Source of the DNA: Photobacterium profundum SS9
GTDB taxonomy: Bacteria; Pseudomonadota; Gammaproteobacteria; Enterobacterales; Vibrionaceae
Reading direction: 5' to 3'
Length of the DNA stretch: 64,000 nucleotides
Assembly: GCF_000196255.1 (NCBI RefSeq)
Contig: NC_006371.1
Location: forward strand, 883,664-947,663
The notes beneath the pieces were generated by a model, which was not told where the DNA came from, ran no database searches, and saw only the letters and a program-made list of their open reading frames with translations. Positions 35,988 through 45,026 of this stretch are shown here, one piece after another. The stretch's first letter is position 1, and the number at the start of each line of letters is the position of its first letter. The position numbers and the translations under genes are program-made.

Positions 35988-36013
35988 TTTACTTACCCAG
36001 ATTGGTATGAAAA
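35988..36013. repeat. short repeat related to 21848-21873
   Basis: CCATTTACTTA then C, then CCAGATTGGTAT occurs here; the same words with T for C occur at about 21849-21872. Both copies are in non-coding DNA and end in the TTGGTAT that also ends the MITE-2 terminal repeat. They look like ends of a small mobile element whose body is gone. Confidence 0.55.
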
Positions 36014-36241
36014 TAGAGTTTTAGCTTTAACTTTATGTCTATAAATCGTCATAGAAAGGGTTTAGCATGTAACGTTAAGGTATTAGTTGCATAATCCGTT
36101 TGATGGCGTGCTGCAGAGCGCTATTTTGATATTTTATGCAGGGTACGCTGTGTTAGTTCTATTTTTATGCAATGTAACTACGTATTTTAGTTGTTAGAAA
36201 TATTATTGATATTGCCATTTATTTTATTAGGGAATTCTTAC

Positions 36242-36889
36242 ATGGATGCAGAATTGAAAGACCAATCATTTATGAATTTATCATCAAATAATCCATTTTT
36301 GGGTAGCTACCATAATGCTCTTTCTGTGCTGAAAGAGTTTGAGACTTCTATGGCTGAAAAAAGTATGGCACCTAAAAGCGGATTAATATTTCCGTTTGAT
36401 GCGATGAATCACGCTCACAATACAATGTTTGATGCATGGCGTGTTGTGATGGGGTTAGGTACTCAGGCTGAAGCTAAATTAGTTAAACAGTATGAAACAG
36501 AGAAGCTGCAAGTCAGTAGTGAAGAAGCGATTTATCAAGAATCAATTAAGATCTTAAAAAAGAAAATCATTGAAAATAGACGTCAATTTGAAGCGCATGA
36601 TGCAGAGTTGGATAAAGCGGTAAAAGCAAAGCAAGCTGCGCAACGTAATGCTCGAAAGCAAAAAGCAGAATTTGAAGAAAGTGCAAAAAAAGAGCTGCAG
36701 CTTAGTAGTGAATTAAGTGATTCGTTAACACATGGAAAAGAACTTGAAGGGGTTAACAGTGCATTGCAAGAACAGGTTAATACCCTAACTGAGTCACTTG
36801 ATCATGTTCAGAGTAAAGAACAACAGCAAAGTGAAGAGATTATTCGACTTCAAGCTGTTTGTGATGAATTAACAAAAGAAAAAGTATAA
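36242..36889 (+). CDS. coiled-coil protein, unknown function
   Basis: A 215-residue soluble protein. The first 90 residues are mixed and contain aromatic residues (FPFDAMNHAHNTMFDAWRVV). From about 95 to 215 it is a nearly unbroken heptad-like helix rich in Lys, Glu and Gln, typical of a coiled coil. ATG 36242 has AGGGA at a good distance; an upstream TTG at 36191 would add a hydrophobic segment without a ribosome site. I do not recognise the family. The N-terminal part vaguely recalls phasins, but no neighbour supports a PHB role. Confidence 0.65.
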   Translation: MDAELKDQSFMNLSSNNPFLGSYHNALSVLKEFETSMAEKSMAPKSGLIFPFDAMNHAHNTMFDAWRVVMGLGTQAEAKLVKQYETEKLQVSSEEAIYQESIKILKKKIIENRRQFEAHDAELDKAVKAKQAAQRNARKQKAEFEESAKKELQLSSELSDSLTHGKELEGVNSALQEQVNTLTESLDHVQSKEQQQSEEIIRLQAVCDELTKEKV

Positions 36890-36945
36890 TTTAATGGCAC
36901 TGCCGTTATTTGAGCTTATTGATTAATCATCATTACAACATATCT

Positions 36946-36989
36946 AAAGCGTCTTTTACTCACATTTACTGAGTTAAGGGCGCTTTACT
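36946..36989 (+). terminator. Rho-independent terminator after the coiled-coil gene
   Basis: AAAGCG...CGCTTT with an inner ACTCA/TGAGT pairing forms an extended imperfect stem followed by ACTTTT. It separates this gene from the opposing sgrS-like transcript. Confidence 0.7.
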
Positions 36990-37008
36990 TTTAGCATGGA
37001 ATAAAATG

Positions 37009-37027
37009 GCCAGCTACAAGGGCTGGC
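37009..37027 (-). terminator. terminator of the SgrS-like RNA
   Basis: On the minus strand GCCAGC pairs with GCTGGC around a seven-base loop and is followed by CATTTTATT. The six-pair GC stem with a short U-rich tail fits a Rho-independent terminator, which Hfq-bound RNAs normally end with. Confidence 0.65.
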
Positions 37028-37103
37028 TGAAAGACGAGAGTTAACAATAATCACTCAGGAGCAACATCTTTTGGGGGGAAGCGTTACTTTGTGTTGTTAT
37101 TCA

Positions 37104-37256
37104 CTAGAAGTGTGACCGGTATTCTTTAGCGTCCATTTTATCAATATTCCATTGGCATACTGAACTAAGTATCGCCAAACGGTGTTCTTGTTTCGGTAAA
37201 TATTTGCGATCGAACTTTTTACTGTTCATGAAAAACTTCCAGAAAAAACTTTTCAT
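37104..37256 (-). CDS. sgrT: SgrT-like small protein
   Basis: A 50-residue ORF with AGGAC eight bases before ATG 37256. The product MKSFFWKFFMNSKKF... then RLAILSSVCQW aligns by eye with E. coli SgrT: aromatic N-terminus (Phe/Tyr at several of the first ten positions), a basic middle, then R-L-x-x-L-x-x-x-x-Q-W followed by Asn/Asp. SgrT blocks glucose uptake by the PTS permease PtsG. The position, divergent from sgrR and inside a likely SgrS RNA, is the same as in enterics. The C-terminus is about seven residues longer. It is not present in standard ORF lists because of its size. Confidence 0.7.
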   Translation of the reverse strand: MKSFFWKFFMNSKKFDRKYLPKQEHRLAILSSVCQWNIDKMDAKEYRSHF

Positions 37257-37349
37257 AATTAATGTCCTAATGTTTTTTATTCGAGTCTATTTTTACGTTA
37301 AAATAGGAAGGTTAAAACAGAAGAAAACAATAAAGAAGGTTCCCCTTTT

Positions 37350-39050
37350 ATGACAGGTCAACGCCTCAAGTTACAGTTTCAACGTTTGTACAATCACTTC
37401 TCTGGTGAAGATAGTGAAACGAACTTACAAGTAATCGCTGAAGTTCTATTTTGTACCCGACGTAATGTGCGTATGGTCATGAACAAAATGGTCGAAAAAG
37501 GCTGGATTGATTGGGAGCCAGCAGTAGGGCGTGGGAAAAAGTCACGATTAAAGTTTCATAGTAGTGACAGCGAGTTACAGGTTCTACATGCAAGAAAACT
37601 TGTCGCAGAAGGCAAGTTAGAACCGGCTTTGGCTGCACTTGATCATAATGCAGATAAACTCGTTCTTTTGATTCAAGAGCAATTGGGTGTAACAACTCAA
37701 AAAGGTAAGCAGATTGTCCGACTTCCTTACTACCGCCCATTTAATAATATTAACCCGCTTTTGCCATTACGACGGTCTGAACAGCACCTTGTTCGTCAGA
37801 TTTTTAATGGGTTAACTCGAATTAATGAGGAAAAAGAGGAAGTAGAAGGGGATTTAGCGCATCATTGGGAGGCGTTAACACCTAGGCATTGGCGTTTTTA
37901 TATTCGCCCTGCAGTTCGGTTTCACGATGGCAAACTTTTGGAAAGCAAAGATATTATATCAACGCTTGAGCAAGTTAAAACTCATCGGCTTTTCAAGCAT
38001 ATAAAAGGGATCGATTCACCGTTCCTTAATGTGATTGATATTCACCTCAGTAAAGATGATTTTCGTTTAGCCGATTTACTCTCAAATATACTTGCAATGA
38101 TTCAACCTTCTGATGCGTTACAGCGCCAAGATCATAAACTTTATCCTGTTGGTACTGGCGCTTATAAAGTGGCGATGAATGATAAACAACGCCTTAAATT
38201 AGAAGCGTTTGATCAATATTTTGGGCTTCGTGCGTTAATCGATATGGTTGATATCTGGATTTTATCTGATTTTACCGCTTGTTATCTAAAGCCGACAACG
38301 GACGTGAATACTTTTGAGTTTACCAATGTATCTTCACGTCTAAAGCTAGATGAAGGGTGTAACTATTTATTGTTTAACCGTAACTGCGGGTTGGCAAATA
38401 ACCGTGAATGGGCTGAGTATTTTCAATCCCGTTTAGCGCCTATTAACATTTTACGGCTACTTGAGCTGGAAAAAATTGGTGATTTTCGATTAAACAACGC
38501 TTATGGCTTGCTACCAGGGTGGATGCACGTATTATCAGCACCTGTTGTTGAATCGGCACCAGCAAAACGTACAGTAACGCTGGCTTATCCTCAAGAGCAT
38601 CCGGTTTATCCCCATGTGACAGAAACAATAAGAAAGCTATTAGCTGAAGATGGGGTAAAGCTGAAAGTTATCGAGCAAACATCAACGGATATATTATTGG
38701 GTAAGCATACCGAAAAGATTGATATGTGGCTGGGTGGTATGAGCCTCAGCAATTACCGTAACGATGCAATACTGCCTTGGATTTATAGCTTCGATCATAT
38801 ATCGCGTGTAATGCCCAAAGAGGAATTTGATACGATAGAGCGAGATGTAATGGCATGGAGAGCGGATAAAGAAGGTGAATTTCCTGGTCAGCAAATAGGA
38901 ACTCAACTCGTCCACAGTGGGCAAATACTCCCTTTGTTTCATAATTGGCTTGGTGTAGATACTTCAGGACTCATTCAAGGAATGACATCGAATTCGATGG
39001 GGTGGTTTGATTTTAAATCAGTATGGATGCGACCAGAACTTGATGAATAA
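37350..39050 (+). CDS. sgrR: SgrR-family regulator (HTH plus solute-binding domain)
   Basis: A 566-residue regulator. The N-terminal winged helix (LQRLYNHF to about residue 110, with LFCTRRNVRMVMNKMVEKGW) binds DNA. Residues about 140-560 form a family-5 solute-binding-like domain (ARPAVRFHDGKLLESKDII-type core) that senses a small ligand. E. coli SgrR activates the small RNA SgrS under glucose-phosphate stress. Here a SgrT-like ORF and RNA are divergent 93 bases upstream, the same arrangement. No setA-type sugar exporter follows. The length matches SgrR (about 550). Confidence 0.85.
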   Translation: MTGQRLKLQFQRLYNHFSGEDSETNLQVIAEVLFCTRRNVRMVMNKMVEKGWIDWEPAVGRGKKSRLKFHSSDSELQVLHARKLVAEGKLEPALAALDHNADKLVLLIQEQLGVTTQKGKQIVRLPYYRPFNNINPLLPLRRSEQHLVRQIFNGLTRINEEKEEVEGDLAHHWEALTPRHWRFYIRPAVRFHDGKLLESKDIISTLEQVKTHRLFKHIKGIDSPFLNVIDIHLSKDDFRLADLLSNILAMIQPSDALQRQDHKLYPVGTGAYKVAMNDKQRLKLEAFDQYFGLRALIDMVDIWILSDFTACYLKPTTDVNTFEFTNVSSRLKLDEGCNYLLFNRNCGLANNREWAEYFQSRLAPINILRLLELEKIGDFRLNNAYGLLPGWMHVLSAPVVESAPAKRTVTLAYPQEHPVYPHVTETIRKLLAEDGVKLKVIEQTSTDILLGKHTEKIDMWLGGMSLSNYRNDAILPWIYSFDHISRVMPKEEFDTIERDVMAWRADKEGEFPGQQIGTQLVHSGQILPLFHNWLGVDTSGLIQGMTSNSMGWFDFKSVWMRPELDE

Positions 39051-39120
39051 GTCATCTGCTTTAATAGGACTGTTTCTAGGCTGCTAATGTGTTACCGCGG
39101 CTTAATGAAGTATCTGGTGA

Positions 39121-39138
39121 GGCCTTTTGTAAAAGGCC
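39121..39138. terminator. stem-loop between sgrR and dacA-like genes
   Basis: GGCCTTTT and AAAAGGCC pair around a two-base loop, 70 bases after the sgrR stop and 49 bases from the end of the opposing gene. It is followed by GTTT only, so it is a possible rather than certain bidirectional terminator. Confidence 0.5.
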
Positions 39139-39186
39139 GTTTGAAATACGCTGGACGTAATGTGCGTTAGGCTATTTTTCTGGCTC

Positions 39187-40371
39187 TCAGTCTTGGGTTG
39201 AAAACCATTGGCTAATTGGTCGCCATATTGTGTCAACGGCTGCGCCATACCAAGGGGCTTCTACAACATCTTCTAACGCAAGAATAGGTTGAACGATGAG
39301 TATTTCTTCATCTAAGTACCATTCAATTTTACCGACTTGTTCGCCTTTAGAGATCGGGGCTTCAAGGTTACTATTATAAAATACTTTATGTTCAAGGTTC
39401 TTACGTTGTCGGCGAGGAACGGTGATTACGCCGCCATCACCTAATTCAACCGACACTTTTGATGGTGATCCGTACCATACTTTTATTGGTTCAAGCTCTT
39501 TACCATCAAATGTAGGGGTAAGGTCTTGATAGAAGCGAAAACCCCAAGTGAGTAATTTTTTACTTTCTGAACGTCTGATTCCTGTACTTTTAGTACCCAT
39601 GACGACTGCAATGAATCGTTGGCCGCTCTGTTCCGCTGATGACACTAAGCTATAGCCAGCTTTCGATGTATGCCCTGTTTTTACACCGTCTACATTTAAG
39701 GTGGTATCCCATAGAAGTCCGTTTCTATTTCCTTGTTTTATATCGTGAAAGGTGAATGATTTCTCCTTAAAGAGTCCGTACATCTCTGGTAAATCTTTGA
39801 TTAGTGCTCTGGTTAAAATCGCTATGTCATATGCTGTTGTGAATTGTTCGTCAGCATCTAAACCATGTGGGTTAGTGAAATAGGTGTTTTGCATGCCAAT
39901 GACTTCCGCCTGACGATTCATCATTTCAATAAAAGCCGCTTGGTGACCTGCAACATGTTCGGCTAACGCGACGGTTGCATCATTACCTGATGAAATAATT
40001 ACGCCTTTATTGAGTTGGTCGACAGTCACGTTATCGCCAATGTTTAAAAACATCTTAGATGAACCAGGAAACTTTTTACCCCAAGCATTCTCACTGATTA
40101 TCACAAGATCATCATTATTGATATGCCCTGCGTTTATTTCTTTACCCACCACGTACGACGTCATTATTTTGGTTAAGCTGGCAGGGGCTAATGGTTCGTT
40201 CTCATTAAAACTTGCGATGACTTGGCCAGATTCATAGCTCATTAATAGCCAAGCTTTTGCATCAATAACGGGAGGTGAAGGTAAAACATCAGCGCTTGCC
40301 GAGAACGGTAGGCTGGCCATCGTGAAAAGAGTAAATAGAGAGAGATGTTTTAAAAGAGTCGTTTTTATCAT
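39187..40371 (-). CDS. dacA: D-alanyl-D-alanine carboxypeptidase (PBP5/6 family)
   Basis: A 394-residue penicillin-binding protein that trims pentapeptides in peptidoglycan. Signal peptide to about residue 27 (ASLPFSASA). The active-site motifs are S65-x-x-K68 (SLTK), S128-G-N130 and K231-T-G. The C-terminal beta domain (about 285-375) and the final amphipathic helix (IWRPISQWFSTQD) that holds the protein to the inner membrane are both present. ATG 40371 is chosen; an upstream TTG at 40395 is less likely. It is monocistronic. PBP5 and PBP6 cannot be separated by eye, so the symbol is approximate. Confidence 0.9.
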   Translation of the reverse strand: MIKTTLLKHLSLFTLFTMASLPFSASADVLPSPPVIDAKAWLLMSYESGQVIASFNENEPLAPASLTKIMTSYVVGKEINAGHINNDDLVIISENAWGKKFPGSSKMFLNIGDNVTVDQLNKGVIISSGNDATVALAEHVAGHQAAFIEMMNRQAEVIGMQNTYFTNPHGLDADEQFTTAYDIAILTRALIKDLPEMYGLFKEKSFTFHDIKQGNRNGLLWDTTLNVDGVKTGHTSKAGYSLVSSAEQSGQRFIAVVMGTKSTGIRRSESKKLLTWGFRFYQDLTPTFDGKELEPIKVWYGSPSKVSVELGDGGVITVPRRQRKNLEHKVFYNSNLEAPISKGEQVGKIEWYLDEEILIVQPILALEDVVEAPWYGAAVDTIWRPISQWFSTQD

Positions 40372-40460
40372 TGCTCTATTTTCCTTAAGTAGCAATTAAT
40401 TAGTGCTACTTCTAGCTTAGTAAAATCTTGCGAACTGTAAGATAAATTTACGAAATTGGT

Positions 40461-40919
40461 TTAATCATTACGATAGACAAGATTTAAATTGTTTTGATCC
40501 TTCATAAAAGTAACGTGTAGATTGATGAGCTGAATACTTTCTTGCTGCCATTTGTTTTCTTGCTGAACTTGGCAAAACTCCATCATTACGATGATCATGC
40601 GGTCTATTTTTTTAAGGCTCCAACGTTTGATATCATCACGGTGTGAGGGATGACATATCATTCCTTGTAACTTGGCATACGCAAATTGTAGATAGGAAAA
40701 TGCTTTCTCTGGATCGCCTTGATCTTGGTAATAGAGACTTAAACGTTGGCAAGCGTCAAACCAGTATGCAAGAGCCTCACTATTCATATCTGAATCAACA
40801 TTTTCAAAAAGAGTGCTAGGTACTAGGTTTACATGATCGATAAGTATTTCAATATTTTGACTTTGATTGGGTTGAAACCAAATTTTAATTCCATCTAACC
40901 AATAACTTATTTCTGTCAT
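40461..40919 (-). CDS. conserved hypothetical helical protein
   Basis: A 152-residue soluble protein, mostly alpha-helical with several Gln-rich and aromatic stretches (YWFDACQRLSLYYQDQGD, FSYLQFAYAKLQGM). The helix pairs around residues 50-90 look like one or two TPR-type repeats, but the pattern is short. I do not recognise it. It lies between dacA and nhaD, transcribed divergently from nhaD across about 250 bases. Confidence 0.65.
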   Translation of the reverse strand: MTEISYWLDGIKIWFQPNQSQNIEILIDHVNLVPSTLFENVDSDMNSEALAYWFDACQRLSLYYQDQGDPEKAFSYLQFAYAKLQGMICHPSHRDDIKRWSLKKIDRMIIVMMEFCQVQQENKWQQESIQLINLHVTFMKDQNNLNLVYRND

Positions 40920-41167
40920 AAACCTGTCCTTCTTCTACATCGTCTAATTATTGCTACTGATAAATAGTTTGGCTCAAATTTTTGTAAATAGTTAAGCCCG
41001 AAAGGTAAATTCATTACATGTATGTACAAATAATGTACAGGGTGGCTGCATTTGTTGAAGTTGTATGTGTAGATGTTTTGTAGCTTGCAGGTTTGCCTCA
41101 CGTTAATGAAATATATATTTATGTAGAATTTAACCAGTTACTATTTCTCAGGGAGTTGAGAGCAGAT

Positions 41168-42598
41168 ATGAAAATCCGAGCTTTTATATTTATCATTTTA
41201 GGGATAGCTTTTGCATCTCCGGCATTTGCGGTTGATTCTTCTATTGATTTAACACAGTCAACAATTGGTTATGCTTCACTGATTATTTTTGTTTTAGCTT
41301 ATTGTTTGGTTATGGGGGAAGAGTATTTACAATTACGTAAATCAAAGCCTGTTTTACTTGCCGCTGGTTTAATTTGGATGTTGATTGGTTATGTATTTCA
41401 GCAACAGGGGCAAATTGATGTCGCAAAAGCAGCGTTAGATCATAACTTACTTGAATACTCAGAATTACTGTTGTTCCTTTTAGTGGCAATGACGTATATC
41501 AGCGCAATGGAGGAACGTCGTTTATTCGATGCTTTACAGGCTTGGATGGTGAGTAAAGGGTTTAATCTTCGCTCTTTATTTTGGCTTACCGGTATTCTCT
41601 CTTTCTTTATTTCACCGATAGCAGATAACTTAACGACTGCGCTGTTAATGTGCGCCGTAGTGATGAAAGTCGGTGGAACCAATACTAAATTTATTAACCT
41701 CGCGTGTATTAATATTGTTGTAGCCGCTAATGCTGGTGGTGCGTTTAGCCCATTTGGTGATATTACAACTTTAATGGTTTGGCAAGCAGGGTTGGTGTCT
41801 TTCAATGAATTTTTAGCGTTGTTTATTCCTTCTGTTGTGAACTACGTTGTTCCTGCATTTATTATGTCTTTCTTCGTACCTAAAATTCAACCTGATGCCT
41901 TAAGCGAACATGTCGAATTGAAACGTGGTGCGCGTCGTATTGTATTTTTATTCTTATTAACTATTGCAACGGCTGTGGCCTTCCATGGTGTACTACATTT
42001 CCCGCCAGTAATAGGCATGATGATGGGATTGGCGTATTTACAGTTCTTTGGTTTTTTCTTGCGCAAGACGTTACCACGTTCGCTGGCAAAGAAAAAAGCG
42101 CATGCGTTAGAAGTGCATGATGAAGCGGCACTTAAACGATTAGGTTCGGTGGTTCCTTTTGATGTATTTAAGCGTGTTTCTCATGCAGAGTGGGATACAT
42201 TACTGTTTTTCTATGGCGTAGTAATGTGTGTTGGTGGCTTAAGCCTATTAGGTTATTTGGGATCAGTATCTGAGGTTATGTATTCAGAATGGAATCCAAT
42301 TTGGGCGAATATTGTTGTCGGTATTCTGTCTGCCATTGTTGATAACATTCCCGTTATGTTTGCGGTGTTAACCATGATGCCTGATATGTCGATAGGTAAT
42401 TGGTTGCTTGTAACATTAACCGCTGGTGTGGGGGGAAGTTTACTGTCGATTGGTTCGGCGGCTGGCGTGGCCTTAATGGGCGCTGCTCATGGCAAATACA
42501 CTTTTTTTGGGCATTTAAAATGGATGCCTGTTATCGCAATAGGGTATGTGCTCAGTATTGTTGCGCACCTTATGATTAATGGTGCGTTATTTACGTAA
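41168..42598 (+). CDS. nhaD: Na+/H+ antiporter NhaD
   Basis: A 476-residue inner membrane antiporter of the NhaD family, which exports sodium or lithium in exchange for protons, mainly at alkaline pH. It has a signal-like first segment (FASPAFA) and about 12 helices. Family marks include SPIADNLTTALLMCAVVMKVGG, NAGGAFSPFGDITTLMVW and IVDNIPVMFAVL, which carry the conserved Asp and Asn/Thr residues of the ion path. ATG 41168 is preferred to the in-frame upstream start at 41093. It is followed by a strong terminator. This fits a marine, salt-requiring host. Confidence 0.92.
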   Translation: MKIRAFIFIILGIAFASPAFAVDSSIDLTQSTIGYASLIIFVLAYCLVMGEEYLQLRKSKPVLLAAGLIWMLIGYVFQQQGQIDVAKAALDHNLLEYSELLLFLLVAMTYISAMEERRLFDALQAWMVSKGFNLRSLFWLTGILSFFISPIADNLTTALLMCAVVMKVGGTNTKFINLACINIVVAANAGGAFSPFGDITTLMVWQAGLVSFNEFLALFIPSVVNYVVPAFIMSFFVPKIQPDALSEHVELKRGARRIVFLFLLTIATAVAFHGVLHFPPVIGMMMGLAYLQFFGFFLRKTLPRSLAKKKAHALEVHDEAALKRLGSVVPFDVFKRVSHAEWDTLLFFYGVVMCVGGLSLLGYLGSVSEVMYSEWNPIWANIVVGILSAIVDNIPVMFAVLTMMPDMSIGNWLLVTLTAGVGGSLLSIGSAAGVALMGAAHGKYTFFGHLKWMPVIAIGYVLSIVAHLMINGALFT

Positions 42599-42629
42599 TA
42601 CCTCGTTTATATTCGAGTGTTTAACATTG

Positions 42630-42659
42630 AAAATCTGGGTCATTTGATCCAGATTTTTT
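42630..42659 (+). terminator. Rho-independent terminator after nhaD
   Basis: AATCTGG and CCAGATT pair around a ten-base loop, followed by six T, 31 bases after the nhaD stop. Confidence 0.88.
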
Positions 42660-42831
42660 AAATTGTTACCACTGGTAAATTTGGGTTGTCTATCACTATT
42701 TCGCATTAAGGCTATAATTGATTAGGGATTTTTGTTGTCTTGTATGTCATGTTCTATTAGATGATCGGTATCAGCTGGTTAATATCAAATTTGAATGTTG
42801 CCGCAAGTTTTTTATGCTGAAGGAATTGCAT

Positions 42832-43479
42832 ATGAAAAAATTGGAATTGTTATGTGTTGGCACGATTCTACTCAGCCCGTTACAGTCAGTTGCCGCAATG
42901 GATCTTGCGACAATATTCCGTATGCCAACGTTTAAGCTTGGTATAGCAAGTGGGGCGGGAAGTGTTGAAATCTCAGATGGGAATACGCTAGAAGACGTTA
43001 AATTTAAATCTTCATCTTCAATATCACCATTAATCACTTTGATTCAATCTCCTTATTATTTTAATGATGAAACGCGTTGGGGATACCACACTGAAATAAA
43101 TGCTCGTTATTTCAAGTTAGATTATGATGATAAAAGCAGTGACTTTGTCGATGGTGAACTTGAAGGTTATTCCGCATCTTTAATACCCGTATTATTTTAT
43201 CAATGGGGTCATAAAAAACTGTGTGGCTCATGTCGAAGCTGGCGAGTAGAGATTGGGGCCGGTGTTAACTATTTATATTCAGATGGCGATGTAAAGAATA
43301 TAAATGGAGATAAAACAGATGTTTCAAGTTCTGGCTTTGGTTTTAATTCACACGTGGGTACGGTAGTGAATTATCATCAATGGGAGCTGGGGTTAAGGCT
43401 TGTAGTTCCAACGCGAATTGATGATGAAGTAAAAGCAAGGCACGCTTTATCTAATGTGAGCATTGCATACCGATTTTAA
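42832..43479 (+). CDS. outer membrane beta-barrel protein
   Basis: A 215-residue protein with a signal peptide (MKKLELLCVGTILLSPLQSVAA). The mature part has alternating polar and aromatic residues in eight or so strands and ends in a terminal aromatic (SIAYRF), the signal for outer membrane assembly. Two cysteines in KKLCGSCRSWR could form a disulfide in a loop. AAGGAA lies seven bases before ATG 42832. It resembles small OmpW- or YfaZ-like barrels, but I cannot place it in a named family. Confidence 0.72.
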   Translation: MKKLELLCVGTILLSPLQSVAAMDLATIFRMPTFKLGIASGAGSVEISDGNTLEDVKFKSSSSISPLITLIQSPYYFNDETRWGYHTEINARYFKLDYDDKSSDFVDGELEGYSASLIPVLFYQWGHKKLCGSCRSWRVEIGAGVNYLYSDGDVKNINGDKTDVSSSGFGFNSHVGTVVNYHQWELGLRLVVPTRIDDEVKARHALSNVSIAYRF

Positions 43480-43489
43480 ATAAATACCG

Positions 43490-43523
43490 AAGAGATGAGC
43501 ATTAAAACCATGCCTCATCTCTT
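43490..43523. terminator. bidirectional terminator
   Basis: AAGAGATGAG and CTCATCTCTT pair around a 13-14-base loop between the barrel gene (plus) and the threonine aldolase gene (minus). Confidence 0.75.
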
Positions 43524-43534
43524 AGTTAATTACA

Positions 43535-44542
43535 TTATAAAGCGCATTTTAACGCCGTTATAAAGGTATCGATGTCTACTCGGCTTATATCTAAATGAGT
43601 GACTAAACGCATAGGGTTACCTGCGCTAAATAAGATACCTTGCTCTTTTAAGTTATCAACTAACTGCTGTTGATTGATAGTTGAGTCAACCTTGGCAAAA
43701 AGCATATTCGTTTGAACATGTTCAAGATTAACTGAAAAGCCGTCAACTTTTGCTAATTCTTGTGCAAGATAACGAGCGTTGGCATGATCGTCTGCCAGAC
43801 GAGTTACATTTTCAGTAAGGGCTATTTTTCCTGCTGCCGCTAAAATACCAGCTTGACGCATACCGCCACCTAATACTTTTCTCCAACGACGTGCTTTGGC
43901 TATTAGCTCATGGTTGCCTAGTAGCAATGACCCAATAGGAGCACCTAACCCTTTTGATAAACAGATTGTCATTGAATCGAAGTGTTGCGAGATCTCTTTG
44001 ATGTCTACATCTAATGCTACCGATGCGTTATATACGCGAGCGCCATCTAAATGCAATTTTAAGCCGTGCTGATTGACAAATTCACGCGCTTCTTTCAAAT
44101 ATGATAACGGCAGTACTTTACCATTAATGGTATTTTCAAGGCTGAGTAGGGTGGTGCGCGCAAAGTGAGGATCTATTGGTTTAATTGCAGCTTTTAGTTT
44201 ATCAATAGAAATTGAACCGTCTTTTTCATTTTCGATAGGTTGTGGTTGAATAGAACCTAATACCGCTGCACCACCGCCTTCAAACTTATAATTGTGTGCT
44301 TGCTGGCCGCAAAGGTACTCATCACCACGTTCACAATGTGCCATTAAACCTAACAAGTTTGCTTGCGTACCTGAGCTACAAAAAATAGCCGCTTCAAAGC
44401 CGTGGCGTTCTGCTGTCCACTGTTCTAAATCATTTACCGTAGGGTCATCACCATATACATCGTCGCCGACAGGGGCTTTCATCATTGTTTCCAACATTGA
44501 ATCGGATGGACGTGTTACTGTGTCTGAGCGAAAATCAATCAT
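43535..44542 (-). CDS. ltaE: low-specificity L-threonine aldolase
   Basis: A 335-residue PLP enzyme that splits threonine and allo-threonine to glycine and acetaldehyde. The N-terminus MIDFRSDTVTRP, the cofactor segment FCSSGTQANLLGLMAH and the PLP-lysine in CLSKGLGAPIGS are all present. The substrate His-Asp region LKLHLDGARVYNAS completes the active site. Length equals the E. coli enzyme. A MITE-1 element lies 32 bases upstream of its start, so its promoter probably overlaps the element's edge. Confidence 0.94.
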   Translation of the reverse strand: MIDFRSDTVTRPSDSMLETMMKAPVGDDVYGDDPTVNDLEQWTAERHGFEAAIFCSSGTQANLLGLMAHCERGDEYLCGQQAHNYKFEGGGAAVLGSIQPQPIENEKDGSISIDKLKAAIKPIDPHFARTTLLSLENTINGKVLPLSYLKEAREFVNQHGLKLHLDGARVYNASVALDVDIKEISQHFDSMTICLSKGLGAPIGSLLLGNHELIAKARRWRKVLGGGMRQAGILAAAGKIALTENVTRLADDHANARYLAQELAKVDGFSVNLEHVQTNMLFAKVDSTINQQQLVDNLKEQGILFSAGNPMRLVTHLDISRVDIDTFITALKCAL

Positions 44543-44573
44543 AATTACTTACTTCCTTTTATATTCATCTGAT

Positions 44574-44838
44574 TATACCCAAGTTACCTCAAGCTGCTCG
44601 TTTCAGCGAGAATTTATTGGGCTCTAGGCAAGACGCTGATTTATAGACCTAGGGTTCTACGTTGAAAATTAGCAACGCCGCATAAAGCCCAATAAAACTC
44701 GCCCTTCAGGAGTGACTCAACGTGTCTACTTCTGTGTCAAATATGCTTGAAAGGGAGTGCCATTTCTACACATATTATCCTTGAATTAAACACGTTGAGA
44801 TCACTCTGAATCCTGCATTTTGAGGTGACTTGGGTATA
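44574..44838. repeat. MITE-1, full-length copy B (265 bp)
   Basis: Same element as at 34083-34350, in the same orientation, with scattered differences (for example CTCAAGCTGC instead of CTCAAGATGC in the left repeat and a shorter AT stretch). The terminal repeats and internal stems are conserved. It sits between ltaE and a divergent small gene, where it may supply or separate promoters. The flanking bases do not show an obvious long target duplication beyond TA. Confidence 0.87.
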
Positions 44839-45026
44839 TATCACTCAAACATAGAATTTTGCTACTGCATAAAAGTCTTAGATTCTTTGTCTTACAATGT
44901 AATTGCAGTCCATTTTTGTGAGGAATATATGTGTATTTATTGTGAATATTTATTGAGCATGCCTGATTTTCACTACACTTAAGGTGCCTTGATAGGTTAG
45001 GCATAACTCAACTTGGAGAGAGGAAT

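Larger units (their letters stand above)
37001..37290 (-). ncRNA. sgrS: candidate SgrS-like dual-function small RNA
   Basis: Divergent from sgrR and with the right order: a small SgrT-like ORF (37104-37256), then a non-coding part containing UGCUCCUGAGU (minus strand of about 37051-37061), then a stem-loop at 37009-37027 followed by a U-rich end. As I recall it, the E. coli ptsG Shine-Dalgarno region reads ACUCAGGAGCA, the exact complement of these 11 bases. SgrS represses ptsG by pairing there during glucose-phosphate stress. The 5' end is not visible exactly; the promoter should lie in the 93 bases shared with sgrR. Confidence 0.7.
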
